From contig NC_058162.1 of the NCBI RefSeq assembly GCF_020080835.1, forward strand, positions 9,129,323 through 9,193,322: DNA of 64,000 nucleotides. The letters run 5' to 3'. Shown one piece after another: positions 1-14,534 of this stretch. The position numbers were made by a program, and so were the translations under genes. Position 1 is the stretch's first letter. Each line of letters starts with the position of its first letter. This DNA is from Cotesia glomerata (taxonomy: Eukaryota; Arthropoda; Insecta; Hymenoptera; Braconidae). Under the pieces are notes generated by a model, which was not told the origin of the DNA, ran no database searches, and saw nothing but the letters and a program-made list of their open reading frames with translations.

Positions 1-2832
<2,832 letters not shown>

Positions 2833-3201
2833 GTACAATATTCGAGATCAAATTTTTATGATCAAAATATCATAAATCATCACATATTTAGAGTGGAATT
2901 TTTTTTTAATTAATTTGAAACTTAGTTCGCTTTTCTTTAGGCGATTAGCTTGATTGACGTTGAAGAAAAATTTTTAAATTTGTAATGACGTCTCCTTAAT
3001 TTAAAATGTAAAATAGATTTATTAGACTACACTCAATTGATAAAAGTTTCGCTTGTAGGCATTGAATTATCAATTGTTCACGTATGCGCTTTGATATTAA
3101 AGTTATAAATGAGACACCTGTATGTATTTAAATACGTTGTTAAATAACGTTAACGAAAACGTAATATGATTAAGTGACAATTGTGACATTGCTTCGAACT
3201 T

Positions 3202-3244
3202 TTATATATATAAAGAGATTTTAGTCGTAGTTATCGGTCGCAGT
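3202..3244 (+). promoter_or_regulatory. Candidate TATA core promoter for the gene at 3551
   Basis: TTTATATATATAAAG (3201-3215) is a strong TATA box, and a CAGT initiator-like tetranucleotide occurs about 35 bp downstream (3241-3244). This would give a 5'UTR of ~310 nt before the ATG at 3551. In DNA this AT-rich a TATA match alone is weak; the support is the spacing plus the signal-peptide exon downstream. Confidence 0.35.
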
Positions 3245-3550
3245 ATATTTTTTCAGTTTTAAAAACTACTTCATGTTATTATTTATAACAAACAATCAGA
3301 CAAGTCATATCCTTTTAAATTCCAACTATTTTACAACAAGTTTGAATAGAACAACATTTTATTTGTGAAAATTTTTTAGCATTTTAATACAATATATATT
3401 TTTTGTGAATTTTGTGGTTGGTGTTTGAAATATTTTATTTAATATAAATTTAATAACATTCTATTATATAAATTAGATTTCAGAATCTAATATAAGCATT
3501 GAAAATTTTCCTTGTTTTTAACGGAGTCGCATAAGAAAATTAATACAACA

Positions 3551-3642
3551 ATGTTTAGGCAATCAGTATTCGGATGGTTACTCCTATTGATTTTAGTAAT
3601 AGTGGCAGTTTCTACTTCAGTAACTTCAATGCCTGTTACACC
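3551..3642 (+). CDS. Exon 1 of a putative secreted peptide gene (signal peptide)
   Basis: ATG at 3551 opens a reading frame MFRQSVFGWLLLLILVIVAV... with a basic N-terminus, a 14-residue hydrophobic core and small residues near STSVTS, i.e. a textbook secretory signal peptide. The frame stops being continuous at a consensus 5' splice site CC|GTAAGT (3643). 92 coding nt, so the intron is phase 2. The context ACAACAATG is favourable for initiation. I do not recognise the protein; secreted venom peptide, neuropeptide precursor or antimicrobial precursor are all possible from the architecture. It is one of two convincing non-transposon coding segments in the window. Confidence 0.5.
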
Positions 3643-3754
3643 GTAAGTTTTCTAATAGTTTAATTACTATACAAACATTTTTTCTAGCTCAAAATTTTTT
3701 ATTTTTATTACAATAAAATTCTGTCAATTTTTTTTTTTTTTTTTTTTTTTTCAG

Positions 3755-3834
3755 TAAACATCCAAATATTCTTCATTCAAGATTAAGTAGTGATGACTTT
3801 AATAGTACACAAGCAGAAATACAAGTGGCTAGAG

Positions 3835-3842
<8 letters not shown>
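3755..3842 (+). CDS. Exon 2 (partial) of the putative secreted peptide gene
   Basis: A ~25-nt T-tract followed by TCAG (to 3754) makes a strong 3' splice site 112 bp after the donor. Joining phase 2 to phase 2 completes a Pro codon and continues KHPNILHSRLSSDDFNST... VARDIN, a hydrophilic mature-peptide-like segment of about 30 residues. The frame then runs into (TA)n and a MITE (3872), where a stop occurs at 3888-3890. Either the true exon ends at an internal donor (an ACAA|GTGGCT candidate at ~3824) or the gene's 3' part was displaced by the element pile-up to its right. No polyadenylation evidence was seen. Confidence 0.42.

Positions 3843-3871
<29 letters not shown>
3843..3871. repeat. 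(TA)n tract used as element insertion site
   Basis: About 14 TA units directly between the candidate exon and the first foldback MITE. The junctions between the next three elements (4226-4238, 5426-5432, 11717-11728) are also TATATA strings, as expected if all inserted into TA dinucleotides of the same tract. Confidence 0.85.
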
Positions 3872-3873
<2 letters not shown>

Positions 3874-4225
3874 GGTGTGCCAAAATGTAACTACCGTGGA
3901 GAACCTTTTAAAATTGGAATTTTGAGTTCCGCTTTTAACAGGGGCTGCGTTTGGGCATTTCCTGAGATATTTTGGTGTGAGATGATGTATTTGATTTTCA
4001 TTGAATTTTTTAACAGAAGCTTAGTTTGGGCATTTCCGGTAAAAATTCAAAATTTTGCCGGAAGTACCCAATTAAATCTCCTGTTAAAAAATTCTATGAA
4101 AATCAAATACATCGTATCACACCAAAATATCTCAGGAAATGCCCAAACGCAGCCCTTGTTAAAAGCGGAACTCAAAATTCCAATTTTAAAAGGTTCTCTA
4201 CGGAAGTTACATTTTGGCACACCCT
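3872..4225. mobile_element. 354-bp foldback MITE, TIR AGGGTGTGCCAAAATG
   Basis: Nearly the whole element is one palindrome: the left arm (3872-~4045) from AAGGTGTGCCAAAATGTAA through AAATTGGAATTTTGAG and CCTGAGATATTTTGGTG is repeated in reverse complement from ~4050 to 4225, ending CATTTTGGCACACCCT. Flanks are TA on both sides. It has no coding capacity; ORFs in it are palindromic shadows. A half copy of the same family lies at 11729-11798. Confidence 0.88.
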
Positions 4226-4238
4226 AATATATATATAT

Positions 4239-5425
4239 GGGTGATTCTCTGTAAGGATGTTTTTTGCTGTCCCAGGCATTTTTTTTATTAGAAAAATTGT
4301 TATTTTGTTACTAAAAAAAATTTATTACGAAAGTAAAAAAACATTTCTATTTCGAGCATTGAAAACTAAAATGGAATAAATTTTGGTTTTTTTGCTATAA
4401 ATTCGTAAAACACCGAAATGTCAGTCTCCTGGGCTGTCCCAGTCCCAAAATTAAAACTTTAAGATTAAATTTTAAGTTATTCGTCAATAATATATAATTT
4501 GGTCCATAATGTTTATAAACTTAATTAGTAAACTAATAATCTTCTCCAATAAAAAGTACCGAAAGTTAATTTGTTTCATTATATACACTGATCAAAAAAT
4601 TATCTTGACTCAAGAGCCAAACTCTTGAACCAAGAATTCCATTTTGAAGAAAATGATTTTCTTGTGTCAAGAGAATAAATTCTTGACTCAAGAAAATTTT
4701 CTTCGACCGAGAATAATTTCTTGGCTCGAGAATTTATTCTCTTGACTCAAGAAAATCATTTTCTTCAAAATTGAATTCTTGGTTCAAGAGTTTGGCTCTT
4801 GAGTCAAGTCAATTTTTTTATCAGTGTATATAAATTCATTAAACCAAAGTTTGTTCCAGGTATTTTAAGATCAGTCCCCTGCCAGAAGTTCAAAGCCATC
4901 AAAAAAAAAAAATCTAGCGTGTTATTTTACCTTTTGTAAGGTTTATAAAGATCTAACTAGCCTTAAGTTAATAACCATAGGGCTGCTAGCGCTTTATCGC
5001 CATTTTATTTAGTGTCAAAGCACCGTTTGTGCCGGAAATATGTGTCTGGGCCACTTCAAAACTTAGTCCCCTGGCAGCTATTTTTGTTTATAATTTATTT
5101 ATAAAATTGGATCCATAAGTCTTAATATTATTCTAATTAATGTAATCATTCACTGAGAACTTAAAAAGTTGAATGCATTAAAATAGTTTGCTTGATTTTT
5201 CTTAATTTGATAAAAAAAATCAGTCCCCTGGCAATCAGTCCCCTGTCATGTTATATGGCAAAAGATACGCAAATATCGAAAAAGCAAAAATTAATTCGGC
5301 TGTTTATTTATTATAATTAAGCTGATAGTTCTGTAGCCCTTGTTAATTTTTTTTCTAATAAAATCAAAAATAATTTGGTCGGACAATTTTGTACAGATTT
5401 AAGACGTCCTTACAGAGAATCACCC
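4239..5425. mobile_element. TIR element, termini GGGTGATTCTCTGTAAGGA
   Basis: Left end GGGTGATTCTCTGTAAGGAT (4239-4258) matches the reverse complement of the right end TCCTTACAGAGAATCACCC (5407-5425); flanks are TATA. The 1.19-kb interior is AT-rich, noncoding, with several repeats of CAGTCCCCTGGCA-like strings (4434, 4872, 5069, 5220, 5236), and contains a second nested MITE (4586-4826). Probably a non-autonomous TA-target DNA transposon. Confidence 0.78.
4586..4826. mobile_element. Palindromic MITE CACTGATNAAAAAATT..., TSD TA
   Basis: CACTGATCAAAAAATTATC at the left and AATTTTTTTATCAGTG at the right, flanked by TA on each side. The interior repeats CTTGACTCAAGAG / CTCTTGAACCAAGAATTC motifs in both orientations, making the element a near-complete hairpin of 241 bp. 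Half-length relatives start at about 25002 and 42345, and a reverse fragment ends near 31131. Confidence 0.82.
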
Positions 5426-5732
5426 ATATATTAGGGTGGGACAAAAAAAACTTTTATTTTTAACTTCCCGCTAAGAAAATCGAAGATTTTCAAAAATCGG
5501 TAAGTTATTGTTTTCACCCCGTTTTGCAAAAATCGAGTTTTCATCAGATCTTGACGTTTGAAGGTCACAGGAAGCTTCCCTGACTATCCCCGCGAGGTTG
5601 TCACTATGTCTGTATGCTCGTGTCGGGCTTGCTGGGTCCCGCATCGGGCACCTCCCCAGGTGGCGGATAGAGGAATGCCCGGCATATCTGCACATCAGAT
5701 GCGTCGGGTACCGAGGTAATAGAATACTCGGG

Positions 5733-7241
5733 ATGGACCAAAACCTAGCAAAAGATGATATGAAAATGCCAGATCAATTTCAAACATCGTCTACGGTGCA
5801 GAGGGGGGATACCTCAGTGCCGGCGAGGGAAGGCGTGCAAACGGGCCTGAACTCGTCGTTATCAAGCGACCGTTTGAACAGCGGAATAGACCCCATGGCT
5901 CTGCTGTCTAGCAATGCTAGCAAGGTTACAGGGAGTACGAAATCAGCCCAGATGGCAGAGCACAGACAGCTGAGCAACATTCCTCCAAAAAGTGGAGGAC
6001 CTTTTGCTCCTGTCACTAATCAAACCTACCGAGAAAGAATCAACTCTGTACCGACCGTTACAGGCCAATAGTCACCAATGGAGAGGCTCGGCATCAAGAT
6101 CGAAGAGTTAGCCGAGTTTATAAAAGACAAGAAGAATCTCCATCATGAGATTAGAAAATTGGTTACATCTATCACTACAGCATATAGGTTAGCCAACAAA
6201 TCACCAGGCATGTCGGGCTCAACGACCCAAACTACTCCGAGTTTGACCAAAAAACCACAGCCATCTTTGGTCACTCCTAAAAAATTACCACAGCAAGGAA
6301 AGGACAATAACAAGAAGAGGCAGCTGTCTACGCCCAGCCCTTCTTCAATAATCGAGAAGCCACCACAGAAAAAGACAGCCCGGGAGGACGTCTGGACTAC
6401 AGTGGCCTGAAATAGGAAGAAGAAGGAAAAAGAGCATGAAACAGCGGCTTCCCCTAATAAAGCTCAAAACCAGCCAAGTAAGGGTGCCTCTAAGAAACCG
6501 AGGAGAAAGAAGACAAGAACTAAGGCTGTTCTTGTCCAACCAGTAGACGGCCAAACTTATGCCGATATCCTAAAGGAAATCAAGGCCAAGGTAAGCCCTG
6601 TCGAGACGGGCGTAGACATAAAGTCTATTAAAAAGACGAAACACGGAGGTGTTCTCCTTGAAATGGCTCAAAAAACCGAAGACAGCAAGGCTTTCACCGA
6701 TGCAGTAAGGTCATACACTGCAAACATCGGCACGGTAAAGACGCTAACACCAACAACAACGATCGAGATCCTCGACTTGGACGAAATCTCTACTGAGAGC
6801 GAAGTCTGTGAAGCACTCAAACGTGAATTCACTGACAACCTGAAGGTCAAACGGATAAATTTGACAAAACCCACACCACGAGGAAATCGGGCAGCCTTCT
6901 GCGAAGTAGACGAGGCCAGTGCGATTAAGGCCCTTGACAAGGCCCATATAATGATCGGTTGGGTAAACTGACGTATACGCCCAGTTGCAAAACTAACCCG
7001 CTGTTTTAAATGTCTTAGTTTTGGACACCAAACACGCCAGTGTGCGGGACCAAACAGAAGCAGGTGCTGCTACAAATGTGGCGGAGAGAACCACAAGGCC
7101 GTAAACTGCACGGAGAAGCCAAAATGTTTCCTTTGTGTTCCGGACAAAGATGCCCAGGATGGTCTATGCCATATTTCTGGCACTGGAGCTTGCAGGGCAT
7201 TCCGCATAGCACTTGCAGAAGCCAAGAGAGGGCAGAAATGA
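5733..7241 (+). pseudogene. R1-clade ORF1 (Gag-like) with three in-frame stops
   Basis: One frame spans 502 codons from MDQNLAKDDMK (5733) to the TGA at 7239. Three premature stops interrupt it: TAG 6069-6071, TGA 6408-6410 and TGA 6969-6971. The N-terminal third is Ser/Pro/Thr-rich and polar, a basic Lys/Arg block follows (~6415-6540), then a folded region (~6560-6970: DGQTYADILKEIK ... TTTIEILDLDEISTESE) that matches the usual RNA-recognition-like segment, and finally three zinc knuckles: CFKCLSFGHQTRQC, CYKCGGENHKAVNC and a CFLC...CH..C variant (7005-7190). The product would package element RNA. An upstream in-frame ATG at 5598 lies in family A sequence and is not the start. Confidence 0.85.
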
Positions 7242-9271
7242 CACGCATACTACAAGGCAACTTGAATAGGTGCGCCTTGGCGCAAAACCTGCTGAACCAG
7301 CGTGTCTTTGAAGATAAAATCGACGTCTGCTTTATCTGCGAGCAATATCTAAACATCGAAGGTAAAGCATGGTTCGTAGACGAAACTGGCACGGCAGCAA
7401 TTTGGATTGTGAACACAAAGAACGTTACCGTCAACAACAGCGGAAGTGGAGCAGGTTTTGTCTGGATTCAAACGCCCACAACTTACTTCATGAGCGTCTA
7501 TCTCTCACCTAACAAAGGGATTAGTGTGTTCCGACAGAAACTGGCAAATATAGAAGATGCGGTCACTAAGTTCAACGGCGAAGTCATTGTAGCCGGAGAC
7601 TTCAACGCTAAATCGGCTGAGTGGGGCGCTGCTTTCTCCGACACCAGAGGTAACGAGGTCGCTGACGTCGCGGCTAGACTCGACCTCATAGTGCTGAACA
7701 CCGGGAGCACCACGACCTTTAGAAGACCAGGGTACCAAGAGTCCATCCTCGACATTTCGTTGGCGACTCCAAGGACTGCCAACATGATCGAAGACTGGAC
7801 TGTATCCGAAGAATACAGTGGCAGTGACCACCAGTTTGTGACATTCAACGTTGGATTGTCATCTACTCCGGTTTCACAACGCGACCTTTCTAAGCGGAAG
7901 AGGAATGCCAGAAGGCTTGATTCAGAGGCATTGCGAGCTTCACTTGCACGAAGCTGGTCTATCCTGCAGAACAACCCGACTCCGGATACCTGCAGCGAGA
8001 CGGAAAAGGCAGTGCTAAATATGATGAAGGAGATTGCTGCCGCATGTGACGCCTCTATGCCGCGGCTGAAAAATAGGAGTTTCCACAGGCCGGCGTACTG
8101 GTGGTCAACAGACATAGCAGAACTTCGCAAAAGATGTCATAAGCTACGTCGCCGCGCAATGAGAGCCGCGAAACGCTCCCCAAGCGTGGACTTGTATTCA
8201 AAAGAGTGCAAGCAGGCCAAAAAGACGCTAAACCGAGCCATTAAAGCAAGAAAAGCGATATTGTGGAAACAGATCTGTAATGATCTCGACAAGGACATCT
8301 GGGGCAAAGCCTACCAAATTGTCACCAAACGACTTAGAAAGGCTTCACCAGAAGCGCCGAAGTCTCCTGCCTTAATAGACAGCATTGTAGCGGAGCTTTT
8401 CCCCAAACACCCGCCGCGGGAGAAGAAACACTACGCTAAAAACAGCGAAGGAACACCCTTTACAACTAAGGAACTACAAGACGCGGCCAAGTCACTCAAA
8501 ACAGCAAAGGCACCTGGACCTGATGGCATCCCGGCAGCGGTGATCAAGATTGTAGCCCTGGAACACCCAGACATACTCCTGAACACCTACAACGCATGCT
8601 TGGCAACTGGCACGTTCCCCGCGGTCTGGAAGCAGCAGAGATTGGTTCTCTTAGACAAAGAAAAGGGAACCCCCGTAACACCTTCGTCGTTTAGACCACT
8701 CTGTATGCTAGACATTTCTGGAAAACTGCTCGAGAAGCTCATACAAGGGAGACTTCACAACGACATCGACCGTGCTGGAGGTTTTGCCACCAACTAGCAT
8801 GGCTTCCGGAAAGGTCGTTCGACGGAGAGATCGAGGAAAATATAAAGACAGCAACACAAGCATGGTCTGGTAGCCTCATAGCTCGTAAAGTATGTCTCCT
8901 TCTCACGCTAGATGTCAAAAACGCATTTAACAGCGCAAATTGGAGAGACATTTTAGATGATCTGGAGCACAAGTTTGACGCGCAGCCAGAGAATCTGACA
9001 CTAGTCGACAACTACCTGGTCGAAAGAAAGCTAATAGCAGAAACTACGGAAGGCCCACAAGAATACGCCATAACGGCTGGCGTACCGCAAGGCTCAATAA
9101 TGGGGCCCAGTCTATGGATTACGGACTACGACGAGCTTCTTAAAATCTCGTTTCCAAAATAAGTAGAGCTAACGGGCTTTGCAGACGACGTTGCGGCCAC
9201 GGTAGTAGTAGACAGCGTAGAAGAGGCCGAATTACTGGTTCAGGAAACCATTGACGCCGTCAAGACCTTCT

Positions 9272-9272
<1 letters not shown>
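7238..9272 (+). pseudogene. R1-clade ORF2: AP endonuclease + reverse transcriptase, broken
   Basis: Starts at ATG 7238 overlapping the ORF1 stop (MTRILQGNLNRCALAQN). Endonuclease domain ~residues 1-230: ICEQYL, VIVAGDFNAKSAEWG, LDISLA, GSDHQFV (catalytic SDH). A linker with ACDASMPR and an Arg/Lys-rich stretch follows. RT starts with KAPGPDGIPAAV and SFRPLCMLDISGK. The frame is broken by TAG at 8795 (expected Gln before HGFRKGRST), a frameshift near 8825-8830 and TAA at 9160. Motif A (TLDVKNAFNSANW), AGVPQGSIMGP and GFADDVAAT remain legible to ~9272. The C-terminal CCHC region is absent. Domain order and sequence place it in the R1 clade. Confidence 0.87.
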
Positions 9273-9951
<679 letters not shown>

Positions 9952-10400
9952 ATGTATGTAAACCTCATAACTTTTGAACGGCTTGACCGATTTGATCGCG
10001 GCTGGTTCCATTCTAAAGGGCTTGACCAAATTTAGACTTTGAAAATACTTTGGAATGATTCGAATCGGTAGATTTTTGAGAAATCGCAAGAAAACTGCAA
10101 AAAATTTTTTTCAAAAGTAGTTTTTGGGATAACTTTTAAACGGCTTTACCGATCAATTCCAAAAACTAATCAGCTTTCAACATCAAAAACCACGTCGATC
10201 ACCGCCAGTCCAGTCAAAATCGGTTGATTCGTTCGTGAGTTATGGTTGACGAAATAAAACCGAAAAAAGTGTTTTTGGGATTTCGCCGAAACTTTTCGCT
10301 CTATGGATTTAAACTTGAAGATTCTTCATGAAGCTTAAAAACTGCGTCGAATGCTACCAGCCGCGTAGAAATCGGTTCATTAATTCAAAAGATACTTAAT

Positions 10401-11005
10401 ATGAATAAAGAAATCCTTTTAATCGGCAAACCGATGCCAAAAATTCTTGAACTTAAATTACCTACAGTGAAAGAGGTTATGTGTGTCTTTTTCATCATCT
10501 AAATTTTCTTAAATATTCTGTGAAACAAAGTGCTAAAAATGTAGCTGATGAGGTTATACAGTTATGGAAAAAATGACATTCCGACTTCTGGTACTAATGT
10601 AGTGCAATGAATCATTCGATGTCATGACAAATGGATAGTAGACGCTGTGAAAACTCGAGATAGTATAAATTCTAAAGTTAAGAGATTTGAGATTGACCGA
10701 AAGAACATCAATTCGATTATTCAAAACGATTTGAGTGATTTCGTTTCTCAAAAATCATTAAATTTGTTCAAAATCTTTGATCTACCATATGATTTTCTTG
10801 ATGTCGATATTGAATTATGGACATCGGATGAGAGTTATAAAAGAAAATGAAGAATAGTTCAAGCAATTGAAAGTTGTTAATGACGTTGCAGAGCGTGGAG
10901 TAGCGTTGGTATCTGAATACAATCAGTGTTTGACAAAAACAAACACCAGTTTCAATAATTACTGCAAGTTGTCAAAGAACATTGAGCGAAATTCCTAGCT
11001 GTAAT
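10401..11005 (+). pseudogene. Internally deleted transposase of the AGGGTG-TIR family
   Basis: ATG at 10401 starts MNKEILLIGKPMPK...KLPTVKEVM; after a frameshift it continues HHLNFLKYSVKQSAKNVADE and WKK, an N-terminal part. From ~10640 a C-terminal part follows (KRFEIDRKNINSIIQNDL, DLPYDFLDVDIELW), then after a stop KVVNDVAERGVALVSEYNQ and, in another frame, LLQVVKEH. The C-terminal part aligns by eye with the minus-strand frame at 63505-64000 (VNINSLLNKEL, LPTDF, HVVNDTAERAVQLM, LLQVVAMHRKKFP). The catalytic centre between is deleted. I recognise the conserved VVNDTAERGV and LLQVV signature from unnamed arthropod transposases but cannot assign a superfamily. Confidence 0.68.
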
Positions 11006-11728
11006 AAAAGTCAATTTTGATAACTAAATATAAAAAAATTAATATATTTTTGTATTATTATTATATTAAAATATAAAATTTCATATGATGAAACCGAATT
11101 TGTTATTCTAGTTATGTACCCAATAATAATTCTTGAATAAGAAACTTTCTGAATCATGAATTATCTAAAAATAAATTAAATTGATAAATTAAATGTGTAA
11201 GTTGAAAATAATTATCAAAAAATTATGAATATCAGTGCATATTGGAATTCGAATGGGAATATCTTCGAAATGGTTCGAGTAATCAAAAAGTATAAAGACC
11301 ATTTTTGTAGAGCGTTAAATTTTCTACAAGAATAAAGGCAGCTTATTCGATAATAATTATTACTCAGTCAGTAACAAAATTCAGAAAAAAAAGTTATTTT
11401 TTTTTTTAATTCTTCAATTTTTGACCTTAAATTTCTTTTAAATGGTAAGATTTATCGAAAAAGTATAAGAGACCATTTTTGTAGAGCATTTAATTTGCTA
11501 CAAATATTGACGATGGTACGGGCTTAACAAGCCATTGGTGATGAGATATGACCATTTTAATACCAAACTAAGTTGAAAATAGAAAACTATGATGAGGATA
11601 ATGTTCCCATTAATATTAAGAGCCCATACTGGGTGAGTACTTTCTAAAGGTGCCTAGCAACAAGTTTTGGTGTATGAAATCAAAAAAAAAAATAAAAGTT
11701 TTTTTTGACCCACCCTAATATATATATT

Positions 11729-11798
11729 AGGGTGTGCCAAAATGTAACTTCCGTGAAGAACCTTTTAAAATTGGAATTTTGAGTTCCGCTTTTAAATG
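11729..11798. repeat. Half copy of the AGGGTGTGCCAAAATG foldback MITE
   Basis: AGGGTGTGCCAAAATGTAAC through GAGTTCCGCTTTTAA matches the left arm of the MITE at 3872-4225, then similarity ends. It directly follows the right end of the 5433-11716 element across TATATATAT, so it is the fourth element at the same (TA)n site or the displaced remainder of one. Confidence 0.8.
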
Positions 11799-12104
11799 CA
11801 GCTGTGTTTAGTGTGTGTGGTTGCAAAATATTTTACGTTTTATGAAATTCATAAAATCTATCTACTAGGACTTAAAAAAATTTGACATAAACAATGACGC
11901 ACACCAAATACGTTCCAAAATTATTTCTTTAATTTTTAAATTTACAACAAAATGTTTTTTAATTTCCGAAAATTATATAAAATCATATCGGTTACTTGGA
12001 TTTTTTAATTTTATATCTTTTTGTAAAGAAAAAAAAATTTTTTTTTCTTAATAGTCTTATGAACGTGGACTTGGCGCAATTTTTTTTACAGTGAAACTGT
12101 TTTT
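11799..12104. other. AT-rich spacer, nothing recognised
   Basis: About 300 bp of AT-rich sequence with short A- and T-runs, no ORF with protein character and no visible inverted repeat of its own. Confidence 0.6.
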
Positions 12105-13062
12105 GGGGTCATCTGAGTGATCTGAACGGAATAAGGCCAATGTAATAATTGTAAAGGAATTCAAAAAGTAACTTGCTTTCTAACAAGTTATATACATTTA
12201 ACACTTCATATATAACACTAAATAGAGATTAAATAATAGTAAATCCTATGTAATAAAATACACACATTAAAACATTTAAATACCATATTTGTGAAAAAAT
12301 TTAACTGTAAGCAATGAAACTTTACAAAACAACGACAATTGATCTGTCTTCTAAGTCATAAGTAAAAAATTAGCTGTCGGTAAGGTAAGTTTTGTTCGGT
12401 AACTGGCGGTGGAGTAAATTCAAATGATATAGTATGATATAGTTAAATTTAAACACAACCTTTTATTACTAAATAAGAATAATTCTTCTTGAAAATATTT
12501 ATTTTTTTTATTTATTACAATATGTAAGGATTGATTATTGAAATATAACAACTAATCGTTTATTTAACCGATATAAATAAATGACATAATGTTCTACGTT
12601 TGAAATAAATAAAAGTTTATTAATATCATTTAAATTTATAATTCTATTAAATTAAAATAAACTATGTACGGTAATCTTTCAAACAGTCTGATTTTACTAT
12701 TTTATATAATTAAAAAAAAAAATTATTTTACAAAGAAAAATAAATAATTTCAAATTAAATAAGCAATTAGTTGTTTTATTTCAATAATCAATCTTTCCAT
12801 ATTTTAATAAATAAAAATTTTCAAGAAGAATTATTCTTATTTAGTAATAAAAGGTTGTGTATCACAAATATCACAAATATGATATTTAAATGTTTTGATG
12901 TGTGTATTTTATTACATAGGGTTTACTATTATTTGACCTCTATTAAGTGTTATCTATGAAATGTTAAATGTATATAACTTGTAAGAAAGCAAGTTACTTT
13001 TTGAATTCCTTTATAATTATTACATTGGCTACATTTCCGTTCGGATCACTCAGATGATCCCC
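12105..13062. mobile_element. Foldback element, TIR GGGGWTCATCTGAGTGATCYGAACGG
   Basis: The left arm (12105-~12300, GGGGTCATCTGAGTGATC, GCCAATGTAATAATTG, AAAAAGTAACTTGCTTTCT) returns inverted at ~12880-13062, and an inner pair (ACAACCTTTTATTACTAAATAAG at ~12455 and its complement at ~12840) extends the stem. The centre (~12500-12800) is AT-rich. The interior ORF at 12771-12959 lies in the inverted arm and is not a gene. Confidence 0.8.
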
Positions 13063-13654
13063 TGTTTTTGTTCGGACTTTAGTATTTTTTGTAATTATAA
13101 TAAAAATTTACAATTGGTACCAACTTAACTTTTGCGTTGGCTGCATTTTTCATAGCAAACTATCCCCTCGAAGCTACAGTTTATGTAGAAATAATTCCAG
13201 CGCACCCTAGCGGGTCTAGGTGCAAGCTGTGAAATATTTTTTTTAACTGTAGTTTTCCATCTATAGAAGGATAACCATGCATTCTCGAATTATTTAGTCT
13301 GTGGCATGTCACTTCTCCATAAGAAAAAAGTCAGGATCTAAAAATCTGGGTCGCTATAGTTTGTGCTAGTGAATTTAATTAATTTTAAATAGAATTCATT
13401 ATTTTCAATGACCATTATTAATTAATATTCATAATATAACATATAACGTATTATTATAGAGTATTATTTAAGAAAAAAAAGGTCTGTAGAATTAATAAAA
13501 TTTTGCAACCTGAAAATATCGTTCTGCTTACGGTAAACACACTTGGTAGTCTGGCGCTCCGTTTACAACGGATTTAAACGGAACTTGGTGCCAGATTCTA
13601 CCGAATCTGTGGATGTGCAATCACTATAACATTCCCGTGGCTATCTTCCGAAAA
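13063..13654. other. Unassigned non-coding stretch
   Basis: Moderately AT-rich, with a short inverted pair around 13554-13600 (CGCTCCGTTTACAACGG / CGGAACTTGGTGCCAGA). No coding frame and no second copy inside the window. Possibly an old transposon relic. Confidence 0.45.
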
Positions 13655-13866
13655 TCAATAATGATTGACATGAAGAAAAAAATATTCAAATCGGTTGACC
13701 TTGAAGACCATCCCTGTAATTTCCTGTTTCTCTTAAGATTCTATCAAATTTTATATCTGTAGGAGCTGTATTTAAAGAATATGAATTTTTTGACAATGAT
13801 CACTCCCGCACTCCCATGTTAGGAAGAATTTCGTAAGATCCTATTCGAGATGATTTCTACATTAGG
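13655..13866 (+). repeat. Family B repeat, fragment
   Basis: From AAATCGGTTGACC to GATGATTTCTACATTAGG this matches 20970-21160 of the complete family B copy (CTGTTTCTCTT, AAGATTCTATCAAATTT, GAATATGAATTTTTTGACAA, CGTAAGATCCTATTC). Both edges are abrupt. Confidence 0.8.
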
Positions 13867-14320
13867 GGAGGGTGGGGCACAGCGGCCCACTCGGGGCACA
13901 CCGGCCCACTTAAAAAATTAGGTAAAAATTTATCTTTTTCATTTTCCGTTAAGTTATGACCTCTATAATGTTTTTATGATATTTTGGGCCGATGAAGGTA
14001 GGTTTAATATTTTAAGTGCAAGAAAAGGAATTAATTATATTATTAATTAATATTTATTTAAAACTAATTAACAGCTTCATAATAAAATTTATAATAATTT
14101 TTTAAAACCGTAAAAAGAAATTAAATTTTGAATAAAACATGGAATATAAATTTTCGATAATTAAGAAATCACATCGAGATAATTTGATATCGACGGTCTA
14201 ATTAGCAATTGGTCTAACTCCTTATTTTTTAGAGGGTGATTTTTTTTTAATTTTGACGCCGTTATAGTTCGCTTATAAATTATTTGAATGATCCTAATTA
14301 AAATATTATACCTCTATTAA
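13867..14320. other. AT-rich stretch beginning with a GGGTGGGGCACAGCGGCCCAC terminus-like block
   Basis: GGAGGGTGGGGCACAGCGG and CGGGGCACACCGGCCCAC at 13866-13910 resemble a transposon terminus with a short direct repeat (GGGGCACA.CGGCCCAC twice). No matching inverted end was found nearby. The remainder is featureless AT-rich DNA. Confidence 0.4.
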
Positions 14321-14534
14321 TAGGGCTTCACACGAGACGAGAGTAGGCGAGAATACTAAAAATCTCGTCTCGGTCTCGTAAATTCCGAAAAATTTAAGTC
14401 TCGTTCGAGTCTCGGTCTCGTCTCGTTACTAGTTGTCTCGTCTCGGTCTCATCGTCTCGTTACCTGTTGTCTCGTCTTGTCTCGCTTAGTTCTAAATATT
14501 AAGAACAAATATCATATGAAATGAAAAATAAATA

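Noticed and set aside
3877..4244. 116- and 72-codon ORFs in the first foldback MITE
   Set aside because: The N- and C-terminal halves are palindromic mirror readings of the MITE arms.
5598..5732. Upstream in-frame ATG extension of the R1-clade ORF1
   Set aside because: These codons are in the family A flank and retrotransposon 5'UTR; the Gag-like protein starts at 5733.
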